Positions 1 through 7,613 of a stretch of 64,000 nt of DNA are shown here, piece after piece; positions within the stretch are counted from its first letter, which is position 1; every line of letters starts with the position of its first letter. Source of the stretch: Pedobacter steynii (GTDB lineage: Bacteria; Bacteroidota; Bacteroidia; Sphingobacteriales; Sphingobacteriaceae); contig NZ_FNGY01000005.1 of NCBI RefSeq assembly GCF_900103665.1, forward strand, positions 62,001 through 126,000, written 5' to 3'. The notes under the pieces were generated by a model that saw only the letters and a list, made by a program, of their open reading frames with translations, made no database searches and was not told where the DNA came from. Position numbers and translations under genes: made by a program.

Positions 1-62
1 GTTTAATATTTGCTTCCATTTCGTCTTTGTTTTTTACTATGACCTGGATGCATGAGTTTTTA

Positions 63-593
63 TTAAGCTTGTTTTACAAATTGTAATTCACCTAATATTT
101 TTACTTCCTCACTCACCATTACACCACCTGTTTCTAAAGCTGCGTTCCAGGTTAATCCGAAGTCTGTTCTGTTGATTTTACCATTCAAAGTAAATCCAGC
201 CTTGGTATTTCCCCATGGATCGGTAGCAATACCGCCAAATTCTACATTCAATTTTACCGGTTTGCTGGTCCCTTTAACGATCAGGTTTCCATGTAAAGTA
301 TAATCATCACCGTCTTTGCTCAATGAGGTAGAGTCAAACGTGATTTTAGGGAATTTTTCTGCGTCAAAGAAATCACCGCTTTTTAAATGGTTATCTCTGT
401 CTTTATTACCAGTATCAATTGAACCTGTTTCTGCATCAAAGGAAACCTGAGCATTGTGAAAATCATCTGCTTCAGAAGTTAATGACGCATTTAATGTTTT
501 TAAGCTACCGGTTACAGTAGTGATCATTAAATGTTTTACTTTAAATTGTAGTTCACTATGAGTTGGGTCTAATGCCCATTGTGTAGTTGCCAT
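63..593 (-). CDS. YceI family protein
   Basis: A 176-residue protein of the YceI family, which forms a lipocalin-like beta barrel that in studied members binds polyisoprenoid or other amphiphilic ligands. The opening WALDPTHSELQFKVKHLMI and the later block GNLIVKGTSKPVKLNVEF are typical of the family, and the length is that of a single complete domain. There is no signal peptide, so unlike periplasmic E. coli YceI this copy should be cytosolic. It starts at ATG 593, with a Bacteroidota-type promoter box about 40 bases upstream. The Crp/Fnr-type gene lies just upstream on the same strand and may control it. The ligand is unknown; the family call is firm. Confidence 0.93.
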   Translation of the reverse strand: MATTQWALDPTHSELQFKVKHLMITTVTGSLKTLNASLTSEADDFHNAQVSFDAETGSIDTGNKDRDNHLKSGDFFDAEKFPKITFDSTSLSKDGDDYTLHGNLIVKGTSKPVKLNVEFGGIATDPWGNTKAGFTLNGKINRTDFGLTWNAALETGGVMVSEEVKILGELQFVKQA

Positions 594-629
594 AATATTT
601 TTTTTAAGTTGTTTTCTTGATTAACAACA

Positions 630-637
630 CAAAATTA
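630..637 (-). promoter_or_regulatory. Promoter -7 box of the YceI gene
   Basis: Read on the minus strand this is TAATTTTG, an exact match to the Bacteroidota -7 consensus TAnnTTTG, 36 bases upstream of the YceI start codon. No clear TTG -33 element is present at 19-21 bases upstream, so the promoter may need an activator. Confidence 0.5.
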
Positions 638-645
638 CGGCAAGC

Positions 646-666
646 ACATCAGCTACACATTGATGT
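646..666. repeat. Inverted repeat ACATCA-N9-TGATGT, possible operator
   Basis: Two perfect 6-base arms separated by 9 bases lie just upstream of the -7 box of the YceI gene and just after the end of the Crp/Fnr-type gene. The position is right for an activator or repressor site at the YceI promoter. The arms do not match the CRP/FNR half sites TGTGA or TTGAT well, so the binding protein is not assigned. Confidence 0.35.
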
Positions 667-680
667 ATGATAAGAAAGAA

Positions 681-1268
681 TTATATTTTAAAATGCTTAT
701 GTGCCAGGTCTTTACGGACCCTGCTCAGGGACTCTGGAGTGATGCCAAGATAGGAGGCAATCATCCATTGCGGAACCCTTAATGTCAGGTTGGGATAGAG
801 TTGAATAAAGTTCAGGTATCTTTCTTCGGCAGGGGCACTCAACAGCATATTGATCCTTTTCTGCATAAAGCGGATCGAGTTATGCAGCATAGTGTTGTTG
901 AAATCATACATGCAGGGTACATGTTTTGCCGCTTCATCAATAAACGCTTTTGGCATAACGATCGCTTGTGTCGGCTCTATGGCATCAATAAAAAACTCTG
1001 AGGCTTCATGGAACATTCCATTGCGGTCCGACATCCACCATTGTTCCGGTGCAAATTGTATAATGTGTGTTTTGCCCTTTGCATCGATAGAATAACTGCG
1101 TAACAATCCATCCAATACAAAATAACCATGGGTAGAGACCTCACCTTTCATCAGGATCATTTCATTCTTATCAAAATTCTTGACCTTGAGCTTACCGGCG
1201 ATCAGATCGAACTGCTCGTCTGTTATGGCTACCTTCTTTTGTAAATAGAGTTTGAACTGTTCAATCAT
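681..1268 (-). CDS. Crp/Fnr family transcriptional regulator
   Basis: A 195-residue regulator with an N-terminal cyclic-nucleotide-binding-like beta roll (about residues 10-115; MILMKGEVSTHGYFVLDGL resembles the cap region) and a C-terminal winged helix (about 140-195) whose recognition segment includes ASYLGITPESLSRVRKDL. It has no Cys cluster like that of FNR, so it is not an oxygen-sensing Fe-S type. This short form is common and paralogous in Bacteroidota, where most ligands are unknown. It lies 18 bases after the small Cys-rich membrane protein gene and upstream of YceI, all on one strand, so the three may be co-regulated. Confidence 0.92.
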   Translation of the reverse strand: MIEQFKLYLQKKVAITDEQFDLIAGKLKVKNFDKNEMILMKGEVSTHGYFVLDGLLRSYSIDAKGKTHIIQFAPEQWWMSDRNGMFHEASEFFIDAIEPTQAIVMPKAFIDEAAKHVPCMYDFNNTMLHNSIRFMQKRINMLLSAPAEERYLNFIQLYPNLTLRVPQWMIASYLGITPESLSRVRKDLAHKHFKI

Positions 1269-1286
1269 AGGGGATATAGATGAAAT

Positions 1287-1445
1287 CTATTTCTTGTTGG
1301 GTTCGATATTGGAAAAATCTACACCGCACTTGCAATTAGAAGCGCAGCCCCCGGTTTTGGGAGATAACGATCTATATATCATACGGCCGATATAGAATAT
1401 CGCGGCCATAAAAAGAATAACAACTAAAATGGTTTGAATGTCCAT
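1287..1445 (-). CDS. Small Cys-rich membrane protein, FeoB-associated type
   Basis: A 52-residue protein starting at ATG 1445. Residues 3-20 (IQTILVVILFMAAIFYIG) form one transmembrane helix. After it comes a short cytosolic tail with three Cys in the pattern C-x3-C-x-C (GCASNCKCG), ending EPNKK. This layout, one N-terminal helix plus a Cys-rich tail, matches the FeoB-associated Cys-rich membrane protein family, proposed to assist iron transport, but no feoA or feoB is present here. The stop is 18 bases before the Crp/Fnr-type gene, suggesting co-transcription. A TAGTTTTG box ends only five bases before the start codon. Family assignment rests on architecture only. Confidence 0.72.
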   Translation of the reverse strand: MDIQTILVVILFMAAIFYIGRMIYRSLSPKTGGCASNCKCGVDFSNIEPNKK

Positions 1446-1495
1446 ATTACAAAACTAATTAAAGACTGCATTTAGCCGGTCTGTTGAATGTAAAT

Positions 1496-2683
1496 TTACT
1501 TTTCCATAAGGCCAACCGTTCCGCCCACCCAATCGAAATCTTTATTGTAGCGTACACCAATCATCTTGCCTCTGCTCAGACGTGCCAGATTGATGCAAAG
1601 TACAGGTTCCTTTCCTTCCGGCCATAAATACATCAGCCTGATTTCTACCTTTACCCCTCCGTCGGGCGCCTGAACTACTGGTTCGTAATTTACTTTTCTT
1701 TGCAAAATCCAGTTTTCAGGATCTGCAACCGCTTCAATATCTTCTTTTTTTACATCAATAATCACGCCCATTCCCGCAAATGAAAATAAAGGCTTCAACA
1801 CATAGTTTTCCAGATCTGAGGGAATACTGCTCAGTTGATTCAGGAAAAATGTTTCCGGGGCAAACTCGCTTTTCAGAAAAGGCATGGTGTATTTACTGAT
1901 CCTGTAGAACCAGTTCGGGTGGGTGATCCATTCGATATCCAGCTCGTCCCGGGGGTCAAAACTGTCTTTGAACAGATCGGTATTGTCGCCAATCTCATCA
2001 AATATCAGGCGGTTATAAATTCTTTTCAACTTGATGCGTTCCCCGTTCTGCTCGTAGTACAGACTCTTACCCTCTTTTTTAATGTCGCTAAGGCTGAGAA
2101 TTTTGATACCCAGGTATTGAGCGGTCACGAGAAAATCGATTGCGGTCTTTTGGTTGGGGGCATCGATGTCCATCAATGCAACCTCATGGGCTTCATGATC
2201 TCCTAGAACAACTTCCTTGAGTAGGGCAATATATCCGGCTTCATCTATCCCATTAAAATAAGGAGTGAGCTGTTCCGGAAGGGAATATATCGCTTTATAA
2301 GTTTCCCCTAACAGTGCCTGAAATCCATAAAGTGAGGGAAAGCCCTGCATTTCTATCAACTTGGGCGTTAACTCGCCATGCTCATCTTTACAAATGCCAA
2401 AGTCGAACGTTAAAAAGTGAGGCTGGGCATTTTCTGCAGGAACCTTCCAGTTCTCCGGAATCGACTTTTCAGTGAGTTCCTTAAAGTCGGGTTGTCGAAT
2501 CAGCGCTACAATTTCAGCACCGGCAGCAATCAGTTTTTCTTTTAATGAAGCAGGAAGAAATATGGGTGTTTCCGCAACGCGAAAGGGGATTTTAGTAAAC
2601 CCGTTTTCAAGTTTTTCCAAAAACTCACGATACTTCTCCTCCGAAAAATGCTCATTAAATGATGCTCTGTAGCTGCCAATCAT
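1496..2683 (-). CDS. Probable ATP-grasp-like ligase, last gene of the amidoligase cluster
   Basis: A 395-residue soluble protein that I do not place in a named family. Several stretches look like an ATP-grasp enzyme: LTPKLIEMQGFPSLYGFQ resembles the acidic metal-binding segment of peptide ligases, and NYVLKPLFSFAGMGVIIDV near residue 300 resembles an ATP-binding lysine followed by a Gly-rich loop; EIRLMYLW follows. The order suggests a permuted or divergent fold like that of glutathionylspermidine-synthetase-type ligases. It starts two bases after the glutamine amidotransferase gene, so it is translated in the same operon and probably acts in the same pathway. Substrates are unknown. The ATP-grasp call is an inference from short motifs and from context. 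Confidence 0.6.
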   Translation of the reverse strand: MIGSYRASFNEHFSEEKYREFLEKLENGFTKIPFRVAETPIFLPASLKEKLIAAGAEIVALIRQPDFKELTEKSIPENWKVPAENAQPHFLTFDFGICKDEHGELTPKLIEMQGFPSLYGFQALLGETYKAIYSLPEQLTPYFNGIDEAGYIALLKEVVLGDHEAHEVALMDIDAPNQKTAIDFLVTAQYLGIKILSLSDIKKEGKSLYYEQNGERIKLKRIYNRLIFDEIGDNTDLFKDSFDPRDELDIEWITHPNWFYRISKYTMPFLKSEFAPETFFLNQLSSIPSDLENYVLKPLFSFAGMGVIIDVKKEDIEAVADPENWILQRKVNYEPVVQAPDGGVKVEIRLMYLWPEGKEPVLCINLARLSRGKMIGVRYNKDFDWVGGTVGLMEK

Positions 2684-2685
2684 AG

Positions 2686-3519
2686 TTATGCTTCCTGTAA
2701 GGCATTTAATGCCTCATTTAAAAAGTTGGGTAAAATCACGCTTCTGGTGAGGGTAATCCTGTTCGGATCGTCTACACTGTCCAACATATCCAGGTATTTT
2801 TCCTCTCCATGGTTTTCAATAATTGCTTTTTTCTTGTCTTCCTGCAAGAGGTATTGTTTCATTCCTACCGGATCTGCTTCCGGATGAAACTGAGTTCCAA
2901 TAATTTCTTTAGTAAACCTGATTGCCATCACACAGCGTTCCAGATCCACATGTGGTCGTTCTTTTTCCAGTGCAAGCACCCGTGCTTCTGTATTCGAGAA
3001 AAAGACATCTTCGGGATTGATGACTTGCCAATCTCTGCTGTCTACGGTATAAAAAGGATTGGGAAGGCCGTTAAATACCATCTCGTCTTCACCTTCTTCT
3101 GTCAGGTAAATAGGAAAGATGCCAAAGGCGGTAGAACGTCTTCTGATGACTTTTCCTACGCCAAATTTCCGGCAAGCCATCTGGAAGGAATGGCAAATTA
3201 AAAAGGCATGTTTCTTTTGATGTTCATTTGTGGTATTAAACGCATCAATATCATCCAGCAATGAGAAAAAATCATTTTCCCATTTTTCTCCTTCTCCATC
3301 AAAAGGACTTCCCGGACCTCCGCTTGAAATATAGATATCGTAACCAATGCCTGGAATTTCTCCTTTTTGTCTCAGGTCAAATACATCATAAGATAATTCA
3401 ACTGACATTTCTTTCTGATAACGCAACAAGACTTCCTGTATCCCACGCATCCCCTGGTTGGTTACCCCATTGTTCATATCAATTACGGCAACCCTAATCT
3501 TATTTCTATCCCTTGTCAT
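2686..3519 (-). CDS. Class I glutamine amidotransferase-like protein
   Basis: A 277-residue class I glutamine amidotransferase domain. The triad is visible: nucleophile Cys109 in FLICHSFQM, and His212 and Glu214 in TQFHPEADP. The oxyanion region reads SSGGPGSP. The nucleophile elbow is I-C-H-S-F rather than the usual G-x-C-x-G, as in free-standing amidotransferase-like proteins, so it may hydrolyse a gamma-glutamyl bond other than that of glutamine. No synthetase domain is fused. It sits between the GCS2 ligase (3-base gap) and the probable ATP-grasp protein (2-base gap), so the three are translationally close. It could supply ammonia to a ligase or trim a gamma-glutamyl product; the sequence does not decide. 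Confidence 0.85.
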   Translation of the reverse strand: MTRDRNKIRVAVIDMNNGVTNQGMRGIQEVLLRYQKEMSVELSYDVFDLRQKGEIPGIGYDIYISSGGPGSPFDGEGEKWENDFFSLLDDIDAFNTTNEHQKKHAFLICHSFQMACRKFGVGKVIRRRSTAFGIFPIYLTEEGEDEMVFNGLPNPFYTVDSRDWQVINPEDVFFSNTEARVLALEKERPHVDLERCVMAIRFTKEIIGTQFHPEADPVGMKQYLLQEDKKKAIIENHGEEKYLDMLDSVDDPNRITLTRSVILPNFLNEALNALQEA

Positions 3520-3522
3520 ATT

Positions 3523-4626
3523 CTATCTCGCACCAATTAACGTTTGTGAGGTGATATAATCTACCACCGCCTCAAAGTTACCATTTTGTTCGTAAACAGC
3601 CAATTGCCTGTCTGCGCCCGTGCCATTTTCCAGAATTTTGTGTACATAATTGATGTCATCCCTGCAACCCAGTTCGTCCACCACATCATCTACGAAGTCC
3701 AATAGTTCCAGAACAAGATTTCTACAGTTTACCTCCATTTCTTTTCCAAAATCAATCAGGTTTCCATCGATGCCATACCTTGCAGCACGCCATTTGTTCT
3801 CATTGATCAAGGCTCTGGAATAACTGATGAACTTCATGTTTTGCAAACGCAGTTTGTATAGCTTTGCACATAAAGCCTGAAACAGGGCAACAAAGGCCAT
3901 CGTTTCATCGATCAGCATCGGGCAATCACAAATTCTAAACTCGATAGTTTCAAAAAATGGATGCACCCTGATGTCCCACCAGATCTTTTTCGCGTTGTCG
4001 ATACTGTTGGTTTTGATCAGTAACTTCACATAGTTGTCATAGTCTTCGATGCTGTTAAATATGTCAGGAATCCCTGTTCTTGGGAATTTATCGAATATTT
4101 TTGTCCGGAAGGATTTGTATCCCGTGTTTCTGCTCTCCCAAAATGGAGAATTCGTAGACAAAGCAAAGACATGGGGTAGAAAATACCGGACCTGATTGGC
4201 AATATGAATGGCCAGCTCCCTCGACTGAAAGCCGACATGCACATGGAGACCAAAAATCAGGTTGGACCTTGCCGCTTCCTGAAGCTCGTTTACGATCTCG
4301 CTATAACGTGGGTGCTCTGTAATCAGCTGCTTTTCCCAATGTGAAAATGGATGCGTACCGGCAGCGCCAATACGTAATCCTTGTTCTCCTGCCAGTTGAG
4401 ATACCGTATATCTCAATTGAGAAATCTCTGCACGGGCCTGTTCTGTATTCTTACAGATTCCCGTACCTACCTCTACCACGGCCTGATGCATTTCTGCCTT
4501 CACCTGATCCTTATGTATTTTTTGTGCTGCCTCCACAATCTTTTGATCGTGTGAAGTCAGTTCGCGTGTTACGGGATCGACCACCATGTACTCTTCCTCT
4601 ACACCAAGCGTAAAATCGTTCATCAT
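3523..4626 (-). CDS. Carboxylate-amine ligase, GCS2 / YbdK-like
   Basis: A 367-residue member of the GCS2 glutamate-cysteine ligase family (YbdK-like), which joins a carboxylate to an amine with ATP through a glutamine-synthetase-like fold. The N-terminal metal-binding motif LGVEEEYMVVDP (residues 7-18) and the later GLHVHVGF are hallmarks of the group. The length is normal for a complete enzyme. Two ATG codons are adjacent (4626 and 4623); either may be used. In this operon it lies between the RimK-like ATP-grasp gene (24-base gap) and the amidotransferase gene. YbdK itself has weak glutamate-cysteine ligase activity, but members found with ATP-grasp enzymes are predicted to make other amides, so glutathione synthesis should not be assumed. 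Confidence 0.9.
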   Translation of the reverse strand: MMNDFTLGVEEEYMVVDPVTRELTSHDQKIVEAAQKIHKDQVKAEMHQAVVEVGTGICKNTEQARAEISQLRYTVSQLAGEQGLRIGAAGTHPFSHWEKQLITEHPRYSEIVNELQEAARSNLIFGLHVHVGFQSRELAIHIANQVRYFLPHVFALSTNSPFWESRNTGYKSFRTKIFDKFPRTGIPDIFNSIEDYDNYVKLLIKTNSIDNAKKIWWDIRVHPFFETIEFRICDCPMLIDETMAFVALFQALCAKLYKLRLQNMKFISYSRALINENKWRAARYGIDGNLIDFGKEMEVNCRNLVLELLDFVDDVVDELGCRDDINYVHKILENGTGADRQLAVYEQNGNFEAVVDYITSQTLIGAR

Positions 4627-4650
4627 ATTAGCTGTTGAATTGATGCCTTG

Positions 4651-5715
4651 TTATTTTTTCGTTGTACTTGCTTTCTTTGCCGGAGCTTTTTTCGCCGTTG
4701 CCTTTGGTGCTGCAGCCGTTTTTGCCGTTTCTTTAGCCTTTGCTGCCGGTTTTGCTTTTCCAATCAGTGGAACATCATTTACCGAGGTTCTGATGTATTT
4801 GCCCCAGGTCAGGTTGTCTTGCCCCTCCACATGTTCCTTTGCACGTTCTATGGCATATTTTGCCGATGTTTCCACTACCCAGTCGAAATTCTCCTGGCCC
4901 ACACTGGTTACTTCTGCATCAGGTGCAGGATTGCAAAAATCAATTGCATAAGGGATACCATCACGAACAGCAAATTCTACCGTATTGAAATCATAACCCA
5001 GATATTGATTTAACAGGATCACATAATCATGGATCGTTTGCAATAACTTCTCGCTCGAAGGCCCTTTCTCCACTACATAACGTAAGTGAGCTGGGTTTCT
5101 CGGTTCATATTGCATGATTTTCACATACTTACCACCAATGCAATAACACCTGAAATATTCGTCAAAAACGATTTCTTCCTGAAGCATCATCACCGTTTGT
5201 TTGGTCTGACTGTGCTTGTCAAAGAAATCCTCCTTGTCATGCAGCTTATACACTTCTTTCCATCCGCCGCCATCAAAGGGCTTCATATAAGCTGGGAACC
5301 CTGTATATTTAAATATTCCATCCCAGTCCATTGGGAAGGCCAGGTTGCTGAATGATTTTTCTGTGGTGTCGTCCGGTTGATCATAAGAGGGGATCAATGC
5401 GGTTTTAGGAACCGGAACCCCTAGTTTTATGGCCAGCGCATTGTTGAAGAATTTCTCATCTGCACTCCACCAAAACGGATTGTTGATCACTGCCGTTCCT
5501 GTCATTGCTGCATTTTTTAATGCCGCACGGTAAAAGGGGACACCCTGAGAAATGCGGTCTAAAATTACCGCATATCCTAGTGGTTCGGCCTGAAATATCT
5601 TGTCAATACTCACAAATTCTGCCCTGATGTCTGGTCCTGCGATTTCGTTTACCCGTTTTACAAAGGCCTCCGGAAATGATCTTTCCTGCCCAAATAAGAT
5701 TCCGATTTTTTTCAT
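4651..5715 (-). CDS. RimK-like ATP-grasp ligase with a Lys/Ala-rich tail
   Basis: A 354-residue ATP-grasp protein starting MKKIGILFGQ at ATG 5715; the frame stays open 99 codons further upstream, but that stretch overlaps the esterase gene and has no protein-like features. A lid-type segment AYMKPFDGGGWKEVY (near residue 140) and the metal-binding end TVEFAVRDGIPYAIDFCNPA (near 265) mark the ATP-grasp core, which forms amide bonds through an acyl phosphate. The last 35 or so residues are a low-complexity Ala/Lys tail (PAAKAKETAKTAAAPK and on), like a histone H1 tail and absent from usual RimK enzymes. Substrates are unknown. It is the second gene of the minus-strand amidoligase operon. Confidence 0.85.
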   Translation of the reverse strand: MKKIGILFGQERSFPEAFVKRVNEIAGPDIRAEFVSIDKIFQAEPLGYAVILDRISQGVPFYRAALKNAAMTGTAVINNPFWWSADEKFFNNALAIKLGVPVPKTALIPSYDQPDDTTEKSFSNLAFPMDWDGIFKYTGFPAYMKPFDGGGWKEVYKLHDKEDFFDKHSQTKQTVMMLQEEIVFDEYFRCYCIGGKYVKIMQYEPRNPAHLRYVVEKGPSSEKLLQTIHDYVILLNQYLGYDFNTVEFAVRDGIPYAIDFCNPAPDAEVTSVGQENFDWVVETSAKYAIERAKEHVEGQDNLTWGKYIRTSVNDVPLIGKAKPAAKAKETAKTAAAPKATAKKAPAKKASTTKK

Positions 5716-5911
5716 ATAATTAGTATAGTTTTTATAGGTCTTCCTGATTTTTACGTTATCCGGTCCCCTTTGTTGGTTTTCGGCCGACAAGCTTCCTGGT
5801 TTTTGCTGATGTTTTGGTTTGTTTTTCGAATCCCCTTTGATTCTCTTGGTTTTGTTAATGATGAAACAACAAAAAGGCGTTAATGTTCTGATAAATATGC
5901 CCTTTATGAAT

Positions 5912-6616
5912 TTACAATTGAGACAGGTACTCCGGAAACATTTGTCGCCAGGTGGGCCAGTCATGATCTGCATTTTGGCGGATATCCAGCCAATGCCCGA
6001 TGCCCTTGTCATTTAAGATGCCGGATAGCTTTTCATTGTCTCCTTTGCACATATCTCTGTCGGATGTTCCCAGAATAATTTTCATATTCCAGAGTTCCCG
6101 GTTCTGGTCATGTGGCAGGTAATCTACCGGATTATTGAAATAAACGTCGTCGTTGTAGAAGCCGTCCAGCTGTCCGCGGATATCAAATGCACCGCTCATG
6201 CTGATCATATGGCTCACCAGCCAGGGATGTCTGAAAGCGAAGTTCGCCGCATGATAGCCCCCAAAACTGCATCCGGCGGTGATAATCTTGTCGTGTCCGG
6301 TCTCCTGCCTTGCCATGGAAGAAACCTCCTCCAGTAACAATTTATCATACCAGATGTGGTTCTTTACCCGGTCTGCCGGATGGATATCCTTGTTGTACCA
6401 GCTTAGCTTATCGATACTGTCTACACAGTAGATCTTGATTTTTCCTTCCTCAATAAAGTGTTGTACAGATTCAATTAACTTAAAATCTTTGTTCTCAAAA
6501 TACCGCCCCATACTGGTGGGAAAGAGCAGGATCGGATAACCACTTTGTCCGAAGGTCAGCAGCTCAAAATCCGCGTTTAGATTATGGCTATACCATTTTT
6601 TATACTCTTCAACCAT
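5912..6616 (-). CDS. Esterase, PF00756-type alpha/beta hydrolase
   Basis: A 234-residue alpha/beta hydrolase of the putative esterase (esterase D-like) family. The nucleophile elbow GCSFGGY gives Ser117; Asp186 or Asp188 in GTSDRD and His218 in NADHDWPTW complete a plausible triad. No signal peptide is present, so it is cytosolic. I start it at ATG 6616 (MVEEYKKWYSHN); the 42 codons of open frame upstream look like promoter DNA and contain an inverted repeat. It heads the minus-strand amidoligase operon and is divergent from a second esterase. The gap of 196 bases to the next gene is the largest in the operon. It may release or transfer an acyl group in the pathway. Confidence 0.87.
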   Translation of the reverse strand: MVEEYKKWYSHNLNADFELLTFGQSGYPILLFPTSMGRYFENKDFKLIESVQHFIEEGKIKIYCVDSIDKLSWYNKDIHPADRVKNHIWYDKLLLEEVSSMARQETGHDKIITAGCSFGGYHAANFAFRHPWLVSHMISMSGAFDIRGQLDGFYNDDVYFNNPVDYLPHDQNRELWNMKIILGTSDRDMCKGDNEKLSGILNDKGIGHWLDIRQNADHDWPTWRQMFPEYLSQL

Positions 6617-6713
6617 GTTGCGAAAATTAGCTGCTTTAAGGTATAAAAAACTATTTTTAAACCCAAAGGAAAATTCGCATTTCTTTCTATAAATCTGCAC
6701 ATTAGCTGAAAAA

Positions 6714-6744
6714 TATTGACACTTATGAAGATATTTTGTCAATA
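6714..6744. promoter_or_regulatory. Perfect 8-base inverted repeat in a divergent promoter region
   Basis: TATTGACA (6714-6721) and TGTCAATA (6737-6744) are exact reverse complements separated by 15 bases. The element lies between the two divergent esterase genes and covers the -33 region of the plus-strand promoter whose -7 box begins five bases later. This is the form expected of a dimeric regulator's operator shared by both arms of the amidoligase cluster. The regulator is not encoded nearby. Confidence 0.55.
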
Positions 6745-6748
6745 ATAG

Positions 6749-6756
6749 TACCTTTG
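6749..6756 (+). promoter_or_regulatory. Promoter -7 box for the plus-strand esterase
   Basis: TACCTTTG is an exact match to TAnnTTTG, 35 bases upstream of the ATG at 6792. There is no well-placed TTG; the usual -33 position is occupied by the inverted repeat, which fits regulated transcription. Confidence 0.5.
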
Positions 6757-6791
6757 CAGACTATTTGTGAGAAAGGGGAAATTGCCGCATT

Positions 6792-7613
6792 ATGTATACC
6801 ACCATGTTACTTCCGGAAGTGATCAGAACTAAAAACGTGATAAAGTCTAACAGTTTAAAAAGAGAGGTAGAGCTGGAAATCTTTACTCCCGATAACCTGC
6901 TGGGAAACGAAACACTGAATCTGCTTATTTTAAACGATGGACAGGACGCCGAAGGTCTGGATTTGGAAAATACGTTAAACGCATTGTACCGGACGCATAA
7001 AATAGAACCCCTGGTGGTCGTTGCTGTTAAAGCCTCCAAAGACCGCGTTCAGGAATATGGGGTTGCCGGTGTTCCTGATTTCGCCGGAAGAGGTAGCTTA
7101 GCCCCGGCCTATACCGATTTTGTCATCAATGAACTGCTTCCTTTTATTCAGGGAGAAGTAGAAATGCCGATCAATGGGAAAAGGGCTTTCGCGGGATGTT
7201 CTCTTGGAGGATTGACTGCTTTTGATATTGCCTGGAACAACGAAAATTATTTCGATGCCGTAGGCGTATTTTCGGGAGCTTTCTGGTGGAGAAAAAAAGA
7301 CCTTAAAGACGGTTATACAGATGACGACCGGATTCTTCATCAAATGATTAAACAAACAAATGGCAGGCCTGAGCTTAAATTCTGGCTGATGACAGGCACA
7401 GCAGACGAAACTGCCGACAGGAACCGCAATTACATTATAGATTCTATTGATGATACCATTGATGTCATCAAGGGCTTGCTGGAAAAAGGGTATCAACGTC
7501 CCGAAGACATCGCTTATTATGAAATGGTGGGAGGGACGCACGATGTTCCGACCTGGTCCAAAGCAATGCCGGCATTCTTAACCTGGGCATTCGGTAGAAA
7601 AACCTATTTATAG
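6792..7613 (+). CDS. Esterase, PF00756-type alpha/beta hydrolase
   Basis: A 273-residue esterase D-like hydrolase, paralogous in family to the divergent one but longer and with low similarity. Ser137 lies in the elbow GCSLGGL, Asp205 in GTADETADR and His250 in GGTHDVPTW, giving a complete triad. There is no signal peptide. The start MYTTMLLPEV is 35 bases after a TAnnTTTG box; an internal ATG at residue 5 is an alternative. It is divergent from the amidoligase operon across a shared regulatory region. Its stop overlaps the end of the convergent NAD(P)-binding gene by 10 bases. Enterochelin-esterase-like members of the family cleave ester bonds in siderophores, but nothing else here points to a siderophore. 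Confidence 0.87.
   Translation: MYTTMLLPEVIRTKNVIKSNSLKREVELEIFTPDNLLGNETLNLLILNDGQDAEGLDLENTLNALYRTHKIEPLVVVAVKASKDRVQEYGVAGVPDFAGRGSLAPAYTDFVINELLPFIQGEVEMPINGKRAFAGCSLGGLTAFDIAWNNENYFDAVGVFSGAFWWRKKDLKDGYTDDDRILHQMIKQTNGRPELKFWLMTGTADETADRNRNYIIDSIDDTIDVIKGLLEKGYQRPEDIAYYEMVGGTHDVPTWSKAMPAFLTWAFGRKTYL

Noticed and set aside
1..19. A minus-strand ATG at 19 (MEANIK...) running off the window start
   Set aside because: Only six codons are visible. It may be the start of the next gene after YceI, but nothing more can be supported.
1450..1457. TAGTTTTG on the minus strand just before the small Cys-rich gene
   Set aside because: It matches the -7 box but ends five bases before the start codon, which would require a leaderless transcript. 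Not called as a promoter.
5716..6012. A 99-codon upstream extension of the RimK-like ATP-grasp frame
   Set aside because: It overlaps the esterase gene, has no conserved features, and a normal MKKIGILFGQ start exists at 5715.
6617..6742. A 42-codon upstream extension of the minus-strand esterase
   Set aside because: It covers the divergent promoter and the inverted repeat and is not protein-like; MVEEYKK at 6616 fits the family.
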